Shown here one piece after another: positions 30,187-41,927 of a DNA stretch of 64,000 nt. A program made the position numbers and the translations under genes. Position 1 is the first letter of the stretch, and each line of letters starts with the position of its first letter. Source of the stretch: Bugulina stolonifera (taxonomy: Eukaryota > Bryozoa > Gymnolaemata > Cheilostomatida > Bugulidae). The notes beneath the pieces were generated by a model that searched no databases, was not told the DNA's origin, and was given only the letters and a program-made list of their open reading frames with translations. The stretch covers positions 10,551,501 through 10,615,500 of the forward strand of contig OW285196.1 of NCBI GenBank assembly GCA_935421135.1, read 5' to 3'.

Positions 30187-33100
30187 ATGAATGTGCAAAT
30201 ACTTACTACGTTGTGTAAGTCTGTATAAGTAGGCTACACTATCTTTCCAGTCACTGACACTATTTATTGTTCGCCGAACTTTTTACTCCATATCTTGACG
30301 TACTACTTTATGCTCTTTTTAAACTTGTGTATTTTGTTGGTTTTAGCTATCTTATTTGGAGTCACCAGTGTCATTGGGTGTAAGTATCATACGAGCAATT
30401 ACTGTTACAATTATATTCATCACTGAATTTAGATAATAGGTGCATATGTTAACAAATTTTGAAACTGCCATCTAACTCACATGTATTATCAGTGAAAATA
30501 AATTTCTGATTACATTTCCAGCTACATGGACTATGTATATGCAAATATAATGAACATTTTACTGGTGGTTTATTGTAAATTTGACTACCAATAGATGTAA
30601 TCGTAGCAAGGTAAAGTTAGTATCAAGGTTGGAGTACTAAAGTGCAAACACATGCCAGCTCCAACTAAACATACTGTGTTATATAGATGAATGCGGTGAA
30701 AACATAACAGCCTCCGAAGGGGAACTCACTTCTCCAGGATTTCCCTCCAACTACTCTCATGACATGTCATGTATGTCCACCATTGAGTCTACTGGACATA
30801 TTACTGTTCTGTTCACCCACATGGCCATTGACTGCTCAGATAAACTGCAAGTAAACAATTAATATTCTTGAAATGCTAGCAATTCCTTTAGGGTCAAACA
30901 GTTTAATACTCTTAATGTTCAGGATCAACATGTTACTGTACATATTATTGACTTGAAATATTAATACAACCGAAACTCTTTGGTTTGTTGAAGAAACCGC
31001 AAGGTTGAACTGAATAAAAACAAATTGAATGGTTTAGTACTGACAATAATTATGTCTAGAACTAGTATCTCTGTAATAAGATTGCAAAGTATTTGCGCAT
31101 TATATTGCTTTTTTCTGGTTTGGCCAGATATCTCACTGATTTATTTGGTAGGAAACTCTGAAAGTTGAAAAATTGATGAATTGGTGCAATAGGGTAATTC
31201 TTGTGAGCTGAAATATAGAATATAATGTACATTATATTTTATATCTCAGCTCACAAGAATTACCCAATTGCCCCAATTCATCAATGAGACTAACGGAGGC
31301 TAGGTGGCCATAGGTTTTAATTATTGTACCCCTAACTGAGTTGTGTGATGTCTGGTCGAAGAATTTGCAAAGCGTTAATTGTTGTGGATTCACAACACTT
31401 GAATGTCAAATAAACTAGCACACGTGTATATATGACTATTCAAAATACATGTATATTTAGATCATTGATGGTGATACCGACATGATGCTGGCTGAACTCT
31501 GTGGGGTTGACCTGAGATATCACATGACGGAGACCTCCAAGATTAAAATACGGTTTCATACCGATGAAACCTCATCAGACTCTGGGTGGAGATTCGTCTG
31601 GTGTAAGTTCTATTTATTTAATCTCTGATCTGTACCACCAGGTACATCTATAGTTTAGTTGCCACCTACAGTTGATTGTATTTTTTGATCATGAAGAACT
31701 TGCTGTATAGCAAGCCTAATTTGCATTATTCAAGTTTTCGCATATTGAGATCATGCTTACAATCTGACTGAGTGAAAAGCACAACCAGGCTGATAAAGTT
31801 TGTCTATATATTATCTTTTAGATTATGTCAGATCAGTGATTACTAGAACCATAGATCCAGATGTACGTTCTTCAACGGAATTCGCTCACAACATCACGAA
31901 TCTAGTCACTGCAAGCCTCCTTACTGGTGCAGATGGCAAAGCTGACTTAAACATTGAGACTATTGAAATGGGCAGCGGCTATGATAGAGTTATTGTAAGT
32001 AAATATTGTGTGAGTAACTAGTTATATTTACAGTACAACTTTTATAAAAATAGACAGGTCTATGTGCCGCTTTAGCATTGAAAATATGGCAGAGGTTTTC
32101 AATTTGTGCAAGACTTTGCATGCATTTTGTGTGTGAACTGCTCTTACTAGATTATAACACAAAATTTAATAACATATAGAATCATTACACCAACAATGCA
32201 TTTCGCGCTCATATATACATGTACAATGTTATGAAATATAAGGTAGATGTGTGTATATGTGCGAGGCGTCAAGTATCCATCTGGTATGTCATGTGATACA
32301 AGACACGCACTTCATAGCAAGCATGCAATTTTGTTGATATAATATTATTTTGCAGTTTTTTGAAGAACCATCTGGAAGAGAAATTGGTTCTTATGGCCAG
32401 AACTATTCAAACTATATCACATCTGAAACAGGTTCCATAAGTATATGGTTCACCTTTGACTCTGACAGTACAAACCACGCTAAATGCAAGCTGAGGTGGC
32501 CAGCGGGTAAGTTGTAGACGAGGTAGCTTTTGTGAAGTAGAATTTCCTCTATATTACCGCTTGTTTTTTACCTACTTCCAAAAATACTATTCAGTAATCA
32601 TCTGACCGCACTTTTATTATATATGTATATGGGGTAAAACTATACGTTCTGTGTTGCACTGTTCTATTTGTTGAAAACACCAGCAATGACCTCTATGGTA
32701 AAAAAAGTGGAATCTCCCACATGAAAATCCAAAGTTTCAGCCGCTAGGTCAAAGCTACTCCAAAGGTTTCAACTCTAATATGCTGATTAAAACATGTCAG
32801 CTCTTTTCCGTCTCATTTTTCGGGCATTAGTACGAGTTAATAGCAACAGAAAGGGTGATGTTTTTGTAAAACATAAGAATATCATACTCTGCATAATGGT
32901 CTTCTGTTTTAACAGTGTTTAGCTGATACACAATTTGTTCTCATCACCTTTGTAGACGAATGTCTTACCAACTCACATAACTCACCAACTGGTGTCATTA
33001 CATCTCATGGCTACCCAGATATATACTACGGTAGACGAGACTACAGATGGTGTATCAACTCACCCACAGGGAAAGGTATCAATATCCACATCACGGATAT

Positions 33101-34820
33101 GAATCTACAGAATCCTGGTTGTACTGATGAATATGTAGAAGTAAGTCTGAATAAAGTCTGAACTACATTTTATAGCCAAATAATTCAGGAAGCAAATTAG
33201 GAAAAAATGAGACCATGATCTGTCTTTCTCTCTTTATTGATTTACTCATATTACCAGATTCCAATCACTCAATGCAAAAATTTTAGCAGCTCCAGAGTCT
33301 TGCACATTGATAATATTTCAGGGTATAACTCTCGTTAAAATTTCATTTCCAATATGTAAGGCTCTGTTGTACCTATAAATTTGTCAGAATGAATTCAATC
33401 AGTAAGCAGTTTGTCTATTAGTATAAGAGAGGAAATTAAGAAATATATCGTTCTTTAAATTTTGCCCATTGAGAGAGACGTTAATCTTGGTGCAGTTTAG
33501 CTAGGTTCAATACACTCATGCTGTCTGAACAGCAACTTTCTCTCAGAATCTTTGGGATATTGTTCAGTTGACAGTCCTTGAGCAAGTATGGGCCCTGTAC
33601 AAGATCATGCGTCAGATGTCCATAAATTGTATGCTAACAGTGAAAGGAATTCAATTTAGTGAGAAATTATTTGCTCACTAAATTAGGCAGCAAAATAATT
33701 ACACGGTGTATAAGATGTATGTGTTTATACATTTTATGTACATGCACATCTTTTCTTGGGGCACCAGAAAAAAATTTTGTTGGTTTTTACAGGTGATTGA
33801 CCGAGAAGGGAACTCGACTTTATTGAAGCACTGTGAAAACAAACCGATATATCTGAGAACTAACAGTACCTTTGTTGTGATTATATTTCACACATCCCCC
33901 TTTGATGGAGAACATGTAGGTGGATGGAGACTGGAGTGGGATGGTAAGTATTATAAAAAAATGAACAGCATTGATTCTAACAAGGTTGACACGGAAACAT
34001 CAATTTATTATTGGCAGTCAGAAAATGGAATTGAGGAAAAAAGTTACAGCCATACAACAGAATAACTTTTCAAAATCAGCAATGCACTTGCCCCTGGAGT
34101 AAATCATCTACAGTGCAAAAATTGTTACAGGACTTATTTTTACTCCCAATCCCAACATAGCATGTGTACATTCTTCATTTCAGATAATGATGAAACAACG
34201 ACGACTTCGAGTACGCAACCAACCAGTACCACCATGACAACCACACCAACAACTACTGCAGCCACTTCAACCACTACTTCAACCGCATCAACAACCACCA
34301 CAACCATACCAACCACCACCACAACCACACCAACCACCACCACAACCGCACCAACCACCACCACAATCACACCAACCACTACCGCCACTGGATTCTCACC
34401 TAGACCACCATCAAAGTATAATGATACACGTGAGTAAGATAATCACTACAATAATATGAAGCCAATTTTAATGAGGCTGAAGATACTGCATCGGCAGTCT
34501 GATCAATAGAGTAAATCATGCTTTCGATTGATTACTTGGGTAAGTTGCACCATTGCCTTTCTTCACAGACATGAAAAGGGTTTTAACAAGTGCGTTTTTG
34601 ACACACGGTTCACATTTTTATTGTAGCCTGTGAGACTTCTACCAGATTCTATGGTGTATGTCAATACAACAACCTTGAGTGTCTGAATGGAACCTACACT
34701 GATAGACTGTGCAGACGACCCGTGAACCAAGGTCAAATCACGTCCAATGTCGGAGAGGTTTACAGATCTTGTTGTATCACTGGTAGCTCTTCTGGATACT
34801 CTGCTAAACAGACTGTCTAA
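30187..34820 (+). CDS. CUB-cluster gene B: secreted three-CUB, mucin-linker, six-Cys protein (intact)
   Basis: Ten coding exons join in frame into 488 residues: 30187-30214, 30347-30379, 30687-30850, 31461-31602, 31822-31994, 32356-32506, 32956-33140, 33793-33943, 34184-34429, 34627-34820. All introns are GT/AG. The product has a signal peptide of about 20 residues; CUB1 (exons 3-4, with PSNYSHDMSC, AIDCSDKLQ and LAELCG); a CUB-like domain almost without Cys (exons 5-6, FFEEPSG, GSYGQNY); CUB3 (exons 7-8, YRWCIN, GCTDEYVE, GGWRLEWD); a Thr-rich linker of about 70 residues; the motif GFSPRPPSKYNDT; and a C-terminal module with six Cys ending YSAKQTV. CUB domains bind proteins or glycans outside cells. 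The tail module is unfamiliar. A secreted or mucus/matrix recognition role is inferred. Confidence 0.82.
31173..31284. repeat. Hairpin-forming inverted repeat in gene B intron 3
   Basis: Two arms of about 46 bases, starting TTGATGAATTGG and ending with the near complement, are separated by a short AT-rich centre. It looks like a small foldback MITE inside the intron between the two exons of CUB1. Confidence 0.8.
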
Positions 34821-36050
34821 CTCTAAATACTTCTACTGGAGTATTAGCTATGGAAAGAGCAAAATTTCAATATTACTATTCATGGTTTTGCCATTCATTG
34901 TTTTTAAGTACTGCTCAAGTGCAGATATTGGCTCAAAACTACAGAAGACTCTAATCTTTCATCAGTGAAAAATAATCAACATTTAAAAATGTTTTCTCAC
35001 ACATCACATGCCTGGTATTTACAGTAGAATGAAGCTCTTACTGTAGGTGATAACTGTATAAATATATTTCAGCTATTCACTTACCCTAGTCCCCGGTCGT
35101 CTATTTAGACAGATAACACCTGTTTGACCCATAATGCATGTCATTAAACACATACAGTACATGATTGCACCACACCTAAGGGAGAGTTTAACACAATGCC
35201 TAATTCCACAACTCAGAATTATACAAAAATTCTAAACTGTAATATTTCTTATGAGTACTATCGCTGTTTAACACAAACAGTCAAGGCCTGTGTAGCCAGT
35301 TAATCCTTTTGTACATGATAGTGCAGGCAGTAGATAACGGATACCATGGGACAGTATATAAGGGGCAGATAATTCTTAATAGCACTGTGGGGACAACTTC
35401 TTAATTCTCACAGGGTAAATAGTGACAAACAGTAAACAGTATCAATAGTGACTTGCTATCCATCAGAATTATGGTCATGAATTTTAATGCGAAGCTTTTA
35501 ATGATGTAATAATATTTATGATTGCTACACAGTTAGTGCAACCACATTGTAGTTTGTGTATATAATTTTAAATAATAATGGAAGTTTATTTACGATAAAA
35601 AACAGAACTGAATTGAAATGCATCTCATGTATAATCATGTTGCTGTAGTGAAGGAGCACCAATTACTTTCAATGATATACATGTACATGTACGTTTCCTT
35701 ATGGTCACCTTTTATGTAAACTCTAATAGTGTCAACAGTCCACACCTGATAACTGTATCCAAATAATTTAAATAAAATATATCAAATTATCCGGTGTCCT
35801 GTGATTGGAGGTTACGTATGTGTACCATTATGTAATATCCTCTTTTTCCACCTTAAACCTTGGCTGCATTAGAGGTTGTGAAGTTTGACAAGCCGATTCA
35901 GACATTTGTTGGCATGACTTTATGAGTGAGGTGTAGCAACAGGCCTACCAGTGGCCCAGTGTTCGAAGTGGAACAAATGAGGTGGGTATGCGGTACCCAC
36001 CTGCAGCTTTAGGGCCTTTCCTAAATGGTGCATTGGTCACTCAGAAGCTG
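34821..36050. other. Gene B downstream region
   Basis: Begins with the conserved post-stop segment CTCTAAATACTTCTACT. The second paralogous block is at about 35279-35440 and includes TATATAAGGGG. A segment at about 35945-36000 (GTGGCCCAGTGTTCGAAGTG, GGTGGGTA...TACCCACC) matches the reverse complement of 38640-38760, indicating another dispersed repeat. No gene is supported. Confidence 0.45.
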
Positions 36051-36058
36051 CAGATCAT

Positions 36059-36115
36059 AATTAGAAGTTGTTCTCCCATTTCAGCAAGACAACAAGGGAG
36101 AACAATTTCTAATTG
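36059..36115. repeat. Short inverted repeat
   Basis: AATTAGAAGTTGTTCTCCC and its complement (one mismatch) are separated by about 18 bases, giving a 19-base-pair stem. No following T-run or gene end was seen, so its role is unknown. Confidence 0.65.
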
Positions 36116-36765
36116 TGGTTGATAGCTAATGAGTAACCTCATTACACAGAGTACACAGTACTAATGTAGACCATTCCTCATATTTAAAACTACTGAGTGT
36201 GCTTTGAGTCCTTCAATTTTGTATTACTGCTGCATTGATTGTAAGAATGAATAGATCTATACTATTTAAAACATGACAACTCCCCTTATCTTTCTTTCAC
36301 TGTAATAACAATACATGTAGTCAAAGAGAAAACAACTTCTTTATTTATTACAAAATGCTGAACTACAGCATTTTACAGTATATTTGGTCAAAAGTAAATA
36401 GACACAAACAACAACAACATGTAACTGCAACAATATGAAAACTATAGTAATTCAACAAAACAGCTATAACATTGACATCAACATTAGAGAAGGGAAGGAG
36501 TTGAAGCTTATCAACATAACTATTAACGAACAAAAGTATTATAAAATAAAATACATGTATTTCCCTTGTCACACCCTACCTGTAGACTTTAGTATATAGC
36601 ACCAGTAATGTTATTTGAACAACAGCTATAAGGAAAAGGTAAAAGGTTAAAGCATATAAAACATACATACCCGTGTAAGGAGTTTCACCAATTTATCTAA
36701 TATAAATTATATACTCACTGGCTTTTCTCTAATATTATTATAATTTTGTTAATTTAAGGAATTTA

Positions 36766-37325
36766 TCTGTGGGAGCTGTCAGAGTCTTGCATCAAATCCA
36801 TGAAAACACCAGGGCCTGACTGGGGTGTGAACCAATGGTGCATAATGGCCTAGAAAAGTGAACATAAGACATTGCCACAACACCAGTACAGCAGTAGATA
36901 TGAACAATATAAATTAGGGTAATATTTCTGCAAAATTAAATTCCTCACCAGCTTCCTTTGGATCACTAAACACTGTATTACAAGTATCCTCACCACTTGT
37001 GACAACATCTTCCAAAAATGCTAAATGTTCTATAAATTGGCAGCCCCAGTAAAAACTGGCCTCATAGTTAAATCCATGGCCGAATATAACCTTAGCAAGA
37101 AATATCAAATCATACTGACAGTAAATTCAATGTAAACTAAAAGTGTAGTATTGCCTAAAAAAGACTATTCAACTACCTAAAATACTCGACAAACTACCAT
37201 GCATGTAGGTTAATAGGCAGTATGCAGGTACACTAATAGGCGGCATGCAAGTACATTAATAGGCAGCATGCAACTTCATTACCTGTGGTCTTTTTTGGAC
37301 TTCTGAAAGCAATGAATCACCTCAA
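36766..37325 (-). other. Possible exons of an unrecognised minus-strand gene
   Basis: Read leftwards there are three candidate exons: a 20-base one at about 37291-37310 (acceptor TTGCTTTCAG, donor GTAATG); one at about 36950-37090 (acceptor CTTGCTAAG, donor GCTG|GTGAGG) that encodes a Phe/Glu/Asp-rich peptide containing YWGCQFIEHL; and a terminal one at about 36775-36855 (acceptor TTTTCTAG). Splicing phase works for the last two and leads to a stop. No family is recognised and no upstream exons were found, so this may be chance or a gene relic. Confidence 0.25.
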
Positions 37326-39589
37326 TACAACAAAAATAGAAAATACAAACAATACAATTACTTTAATTGTAGTCAACCAGTTAAACCAAGCTCAATCCAA
37401 ATACATAGTTTCTACTAGTACCATCTAGACTAAACAATGACAGGATTCTTCTTAGCTCTCTGTGAATTTGTCATAACCTCACTTCTTGCCTTACTTACTA
37501 AACTTGGGAGTAGTTTGCAATAGTAGAGCAATACCTATAGCTGTTGAAATTCAATACTATGTGCAAAAACAAATAGTATCCCCACCTATTCCAGAATAAA
37601 AAACATTAATGTTATATCAAAATATGTTATATAAAACAATACAACAATTGCTATATTATTTACATTAAATATTCGATACAATAATGATCATTAAAAATAA
37701 CGTATCTAATAAACATAAATTAATTATCTAATTCCTTGTTATACCAAAAACGATTCATTTCTATTTTATATTTTTATTGTTATTTATTAAATATCGACTC
37801 TTGTTCTTGTGACAATCCAGTAAGCTATATTTTTATTTATACTTGATGTAGGCCTATTGCTACAAAAATTATCATCAAAATAACTATTTACATCATATAA
37901 AATTCGATGAAAATATAAATAATTATGATTATCATTATGATTATCTAATTTGGTAATTGATTCTATTGATTCACTTCTATATTATAATTGTAATTATTTA
38001 TTTTTTATAATTAATATATATTTATATTAGATTTATTATTTATATGTTATGTTATTGAATACAGACTCTTTCTCTAGTGACAATCCAACGAATACTAATA
38101 TTTATGTTAGTTTTTATGTACAACATCATGATCATATTCTATTTGTATTTATTTATTTTATATTTTACCACTACTACCAGCAAAGTAAAGTAGGATAAAT
38201 GCAACTATCTCCGACATGTATCATTCAGTCAAACTTCGAATTCCAATAGAGTACAACAATTTACTTTTGAGATCTGGATTTAATGCCAAAAAACTTTTAA
38301 ATTCAACTGTTTGGCCATTGCCCTTATCAAACAGTTTTCATTGCTCTGCAAATGCGTTTGGAAACCTGGAAAATACTAGAGAAAGTGAAACTCATATTCA
38401 AGTCCTATGAAAATATTGACACAATGACTAACTTGGTTAGTAAAGCAGAATCATTTATTTGTGTGCAGGTTGCTGGTCCAGGCTATTATCAACTTACTTT
38501 ACATTTCGGAATTAGCCTAACATGTTGTTATCAATTAAACGATCGCTGGATTAGAGGGAAATTTTGCGATCAGCAGTCACTCAGCAACCAGTAAACCTAT
38601 TTCGATTGCGAAAACTGCCATGTCTTCAGCAAAACTAGCCAATTACCATAAGGGTACACACCTGCTGACCGTATACCCACCAAATTTGAGGTGGGTACAC
38701 GCCGTATACACCCGTATAACCACACTTCAAACACTGCAGTGGCCCCAATTAACACCTAGCCAATAAGCAAAGCTGATATTTAAAAAAACTACAGTCGTAT
38801 ATCATTAGAGTTGTCGTATTCATTATTATAGCCAATTAAAAAGTAGTTCACTGAAAAGACCACCGTGTTGGTCTTTTCATAGGTATAGAGGCGGTGGGTT
38901 GATCTACAATGTAGAGTGAGACTTTGTCAGGCAAAGATAAGCAAATGACTTCTAGTGTTGTGAAGTTCTTTATAGATACAGATGCTGTTGTGTGCCTAAC
39001 TACGATTGTGAGTAGAGCTATATGTACATGTATTTTATTTGATAATTATTACTATAGAATCATACATTATGACGTATGCTTGAATTACATGTAAGTATGA
39101 GTTGCTCCATTTAGTAGAGGAGAAAAATCTTCATACAAGAAATATGGCTAGTTCCAACGTACGACAGTTTTCAGTCCTCCCCCCTTCATTCCATATTTTG
39201 CCTATTTCATTAATAAAATTGAGATTGCCAATGCACATATGTTTTATCTTTTTCTATCTATGTATAATTGTGGAAATGCTTGTCCCAAAAATCTTACTTT
39301 GAAGTTTGATGATGTTTTCTGAATAGGACTGTAAATTATAAATTTCCGAGTGTTGCCATAACAACCTATTTGCCTTTTACAACATTCGCAACAGTTCCTC
39401 CCAGTTGCCTTCCACAATTTATATTATAAAATTGACTCTCACTAGTGTTTTCATGATGACTGTACTCACACCCGTAACCTGAGCTGGAAATAGAATCAGT
39501 TGCAATGCTGTAAGGGCGGATAATTGCTCATCATGAACTGTGAACCAAAATAACCTCACGTCATTGAAAATGAGTAGTTTGTGGGTTGT
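37326..39589. other. AT-rich non-coding stretch
   Basis: Very AT-rich between about 37550 and 38170, with no supported gene. A repeat related in inverse orientation to 35945-36000 occupies about 38640-38760. A short inverted motif (AAGACCACCGTGTTGGTCTTTT) at about 38855-38880 resembles one at 17755-17780. Confidence 0.45.
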
Positions 39590-39800
39590 GAATTAATATG
39601 ATTAGAAAATAAATAGCGATTTAGACGATGCCATGCGTGGTGTGATGTTTATAAATAAGTAGTAGAAAGAGATTCTCACACGTATGTTCAATAACAAATT
39701 AATGAATTAAAATAGAACTGAAAGGGTGCGTGAGAAGTAATCATTGAACGATTTAGTTAGTATATGCCCACATATTGGAGTGAACGTCAGCAAATAGATA
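39590..39800 (+). repeat. Upstream block of gene C (paralogous block 3)
   Basis: Starts GTGGGTTGTGAATTAATATG and includes CAATAACAAATTAATGA, AACTGAAAGGGTG and CATTGAACGATTTAGTTAG. It aligns with blocks before genes A, B and D. Confidence 0.6.
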
Positions 39801-40878
39801 ATACGTGACTGAGAGATGTGCACTAAATGACACAGTAAGAGGACTATTTGCCTGGAATACATTATAATCAGGATGGATAAATGAGAAAACAAATTTAAAA
39901 AGCAGCTAAATTGACTCCCATGAGTGAAAAAGCAAATTCTCACACAATTCTGATCTCAGTGTCTGGCATTGAGTATTGGTTGGCCCTCTACTTGAGTACC
40001 CAATTGCTAAGAATAGTGCTACAAATAGTAATAATATTATAATACTGTTCAATGAGCTTTGTGAGTAAATAGATATACATGTATTACATTTACATGACTG
40101 TGTTTACTAACAAAACTTGACAGCTATTATCTTTTTTGACATAACTTATTTGTACCTTTGGGAAGATAGCAGTGAATGTCTTCTAGTCAACATGCATCTT
40201 GCACCTACAGAATTGCATAAGCTACTGCGGCTAGTTAAAAGTTCTACTCCAGAGTTATAATTATACATGTATCTGTATAGTTTCAGTGTAGCTCAGCAAT
40301 TTTTGGTTATACAATGTAACAACTTGGTGATACTAATCCCTATCATACATTCCGAGGCCGAGCTTATTTAGAGGTTTACTATTTACTGCCAGTATTATGT
40401 CACCCACCATTCCCACAACATTTAAGAGCTGCCTCATACATCATCATGGTTGTACTATGTTGTGTTAGTAATCAATATTCGAGATTGTATCACCACATTC
40501 AACTGCTCTAAATGGGAACTAAAAAATGCTTTGACTCTGATCTGATTTAGGCTTTTGCTACTCATGCTCTAAACCCTATCAGAGTCTGCAAAGAAAATCT
40601 AAAAAAAATTGACAAACTTTTAGCACTAAAACTAACACTCTTCAGAAACTTGGTGTAGAAATTTCTGTCTTCTAAAATCTAGAAGTGACATGTCTGTAAT
40701 TAAAGACTTTACACAGAGGCTATCAGGTTCCTCCCACGCGAAGACGGATTATCTGCTTTTGTAGAGTATCTTACAGCAAACACACTCAACATTGTTTTGA
40801 GTCAAAATATATTTTGATGGACATACATTATTTTTATTATCCAAAATAATTGTGGCAAAGTATATGGGCAAGCTTACT
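39801..40878. other. Non-coding stretch
   Basis: No gene, RNA or repeat could be supported. Confidence 0.45.
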
Positions 40879-41150
40879 AGGTGTCTTCGCGACCTCTTGG
40901 ACGGACCCGGGTCGCAAATAAAAATTGAAAAGATGGCCGTCTGACCAAGGCCAGAAGGGCTATTGGCCTAGGATTTTGCTTGGCCGGACGAAACCATCCC
41001 TAGCTCATCGGCACACCTGATTTCTTCGCGCGGAAATGAGGATTTTGCTTTTGGCCCAGGCCGGTGTGTTCGCGACCCTGTGACGGATGTGAGCCGGGAA
41101 ATATTTTTGTCAATCGGCCTGGGTCTGAAGTTTGGGTCGCGAAGACACCT
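40879..41150. mobile_element. MITE with terminal inverted repeats, copy 2, beside gene C promoter
   Basis: Reverse-oriented relative of 27991-28261, 272 bases, starting AGGTGTCTTCGCGACC and ending GGTCGCGAAGACACCT. If the element proper is 40880-41149, both flanks read TACTA, a candidate 5-bp target duplication. It ends about 50 bases before the CCAAT element of gene C. Confidence 0.85.
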
Positions 41151-41200
41151 ACTAATGTTTCTTAAACTTCAACGAATCAGATTGAAGGCTTGTAGAATAC

Positions 41201-41307
41201 CCAATCAACAAACTGATAACAATAAGCTCCTCCTACTAAGAGGTATATAATGAGTTGATTTTCATTCATTCATTCATTCATAATTCTACTGCATGAAACT
41301 GATAAAA
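41201..41307 (+). promoter_or_regulatory. Gene C promoter and non-coding first exon
   Basis: CCAATCAACAAAC (41201), AAGCTCCTCCTA (41224-41235), TATATAA (41244-41250) and TTTTCATTCATTC are followed by a donor at 41307/41308 (AAAA|GTAAGT). Order and spacing parallel gene B at 29538-29657. The leader exon contains an ATTC microsatellite. The next exon begins at 41904. Confidence 0.62.
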
Positions 41308-41927
41308 GTAAGTATTTACATGTACCTTGTACATGTATATTGCTGACTTGATAATTATAAATATTATAAATGTAAATAATATAATTATTATGTACATGTA
41401 CGTACAGTACATCTTGTACATGTATATAATTATGTACATTGCTCATGTACATGTATATATACAATGTATTATATACAATTGTGTCTGTATATTATACACA
41501 TAATTATGTAATATATGTACATATACTACAAATTATATTAATATACAGGAATCAAAACTCAACGCATATTCATATTTTTGCTGTCATTAACTCGAGCTTT
41601 GGTTTCAAAATTAGTAGCACATTGGTATTTCGCTGCTCCATGGCATAATCTAAAATTCAATGTGCATCAGTGTGACATTTATTTACTCTGTGCTTTTCAT
41701 TATGTTTATATTTACAGTGTACATATCAAGTATGTTAAACTATCACTTAATTGGACATAACATAATATTTTCGTTACCCACACGTACAATTTACCTGAAT
41801 ACAAAAAAACTTGTGAAGCTGAGAATCGGGATCTTGCAGTCTGTACATACATTGTATATCTTAGTTACAATGTGCAATTGTGTATCTGCGCTTTATTTTT
41901 CAGCTTGAAAACACTGGGATAGCTACC

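Noticed and set aside
30187..30379. Gene A having its own signal-peptide exons upstream like gene B
   Set aside because: I looked through 18.0-20.1 kb for an ATGAATG exon and the TTATTTGG exon found in B, C and D and saw neither.
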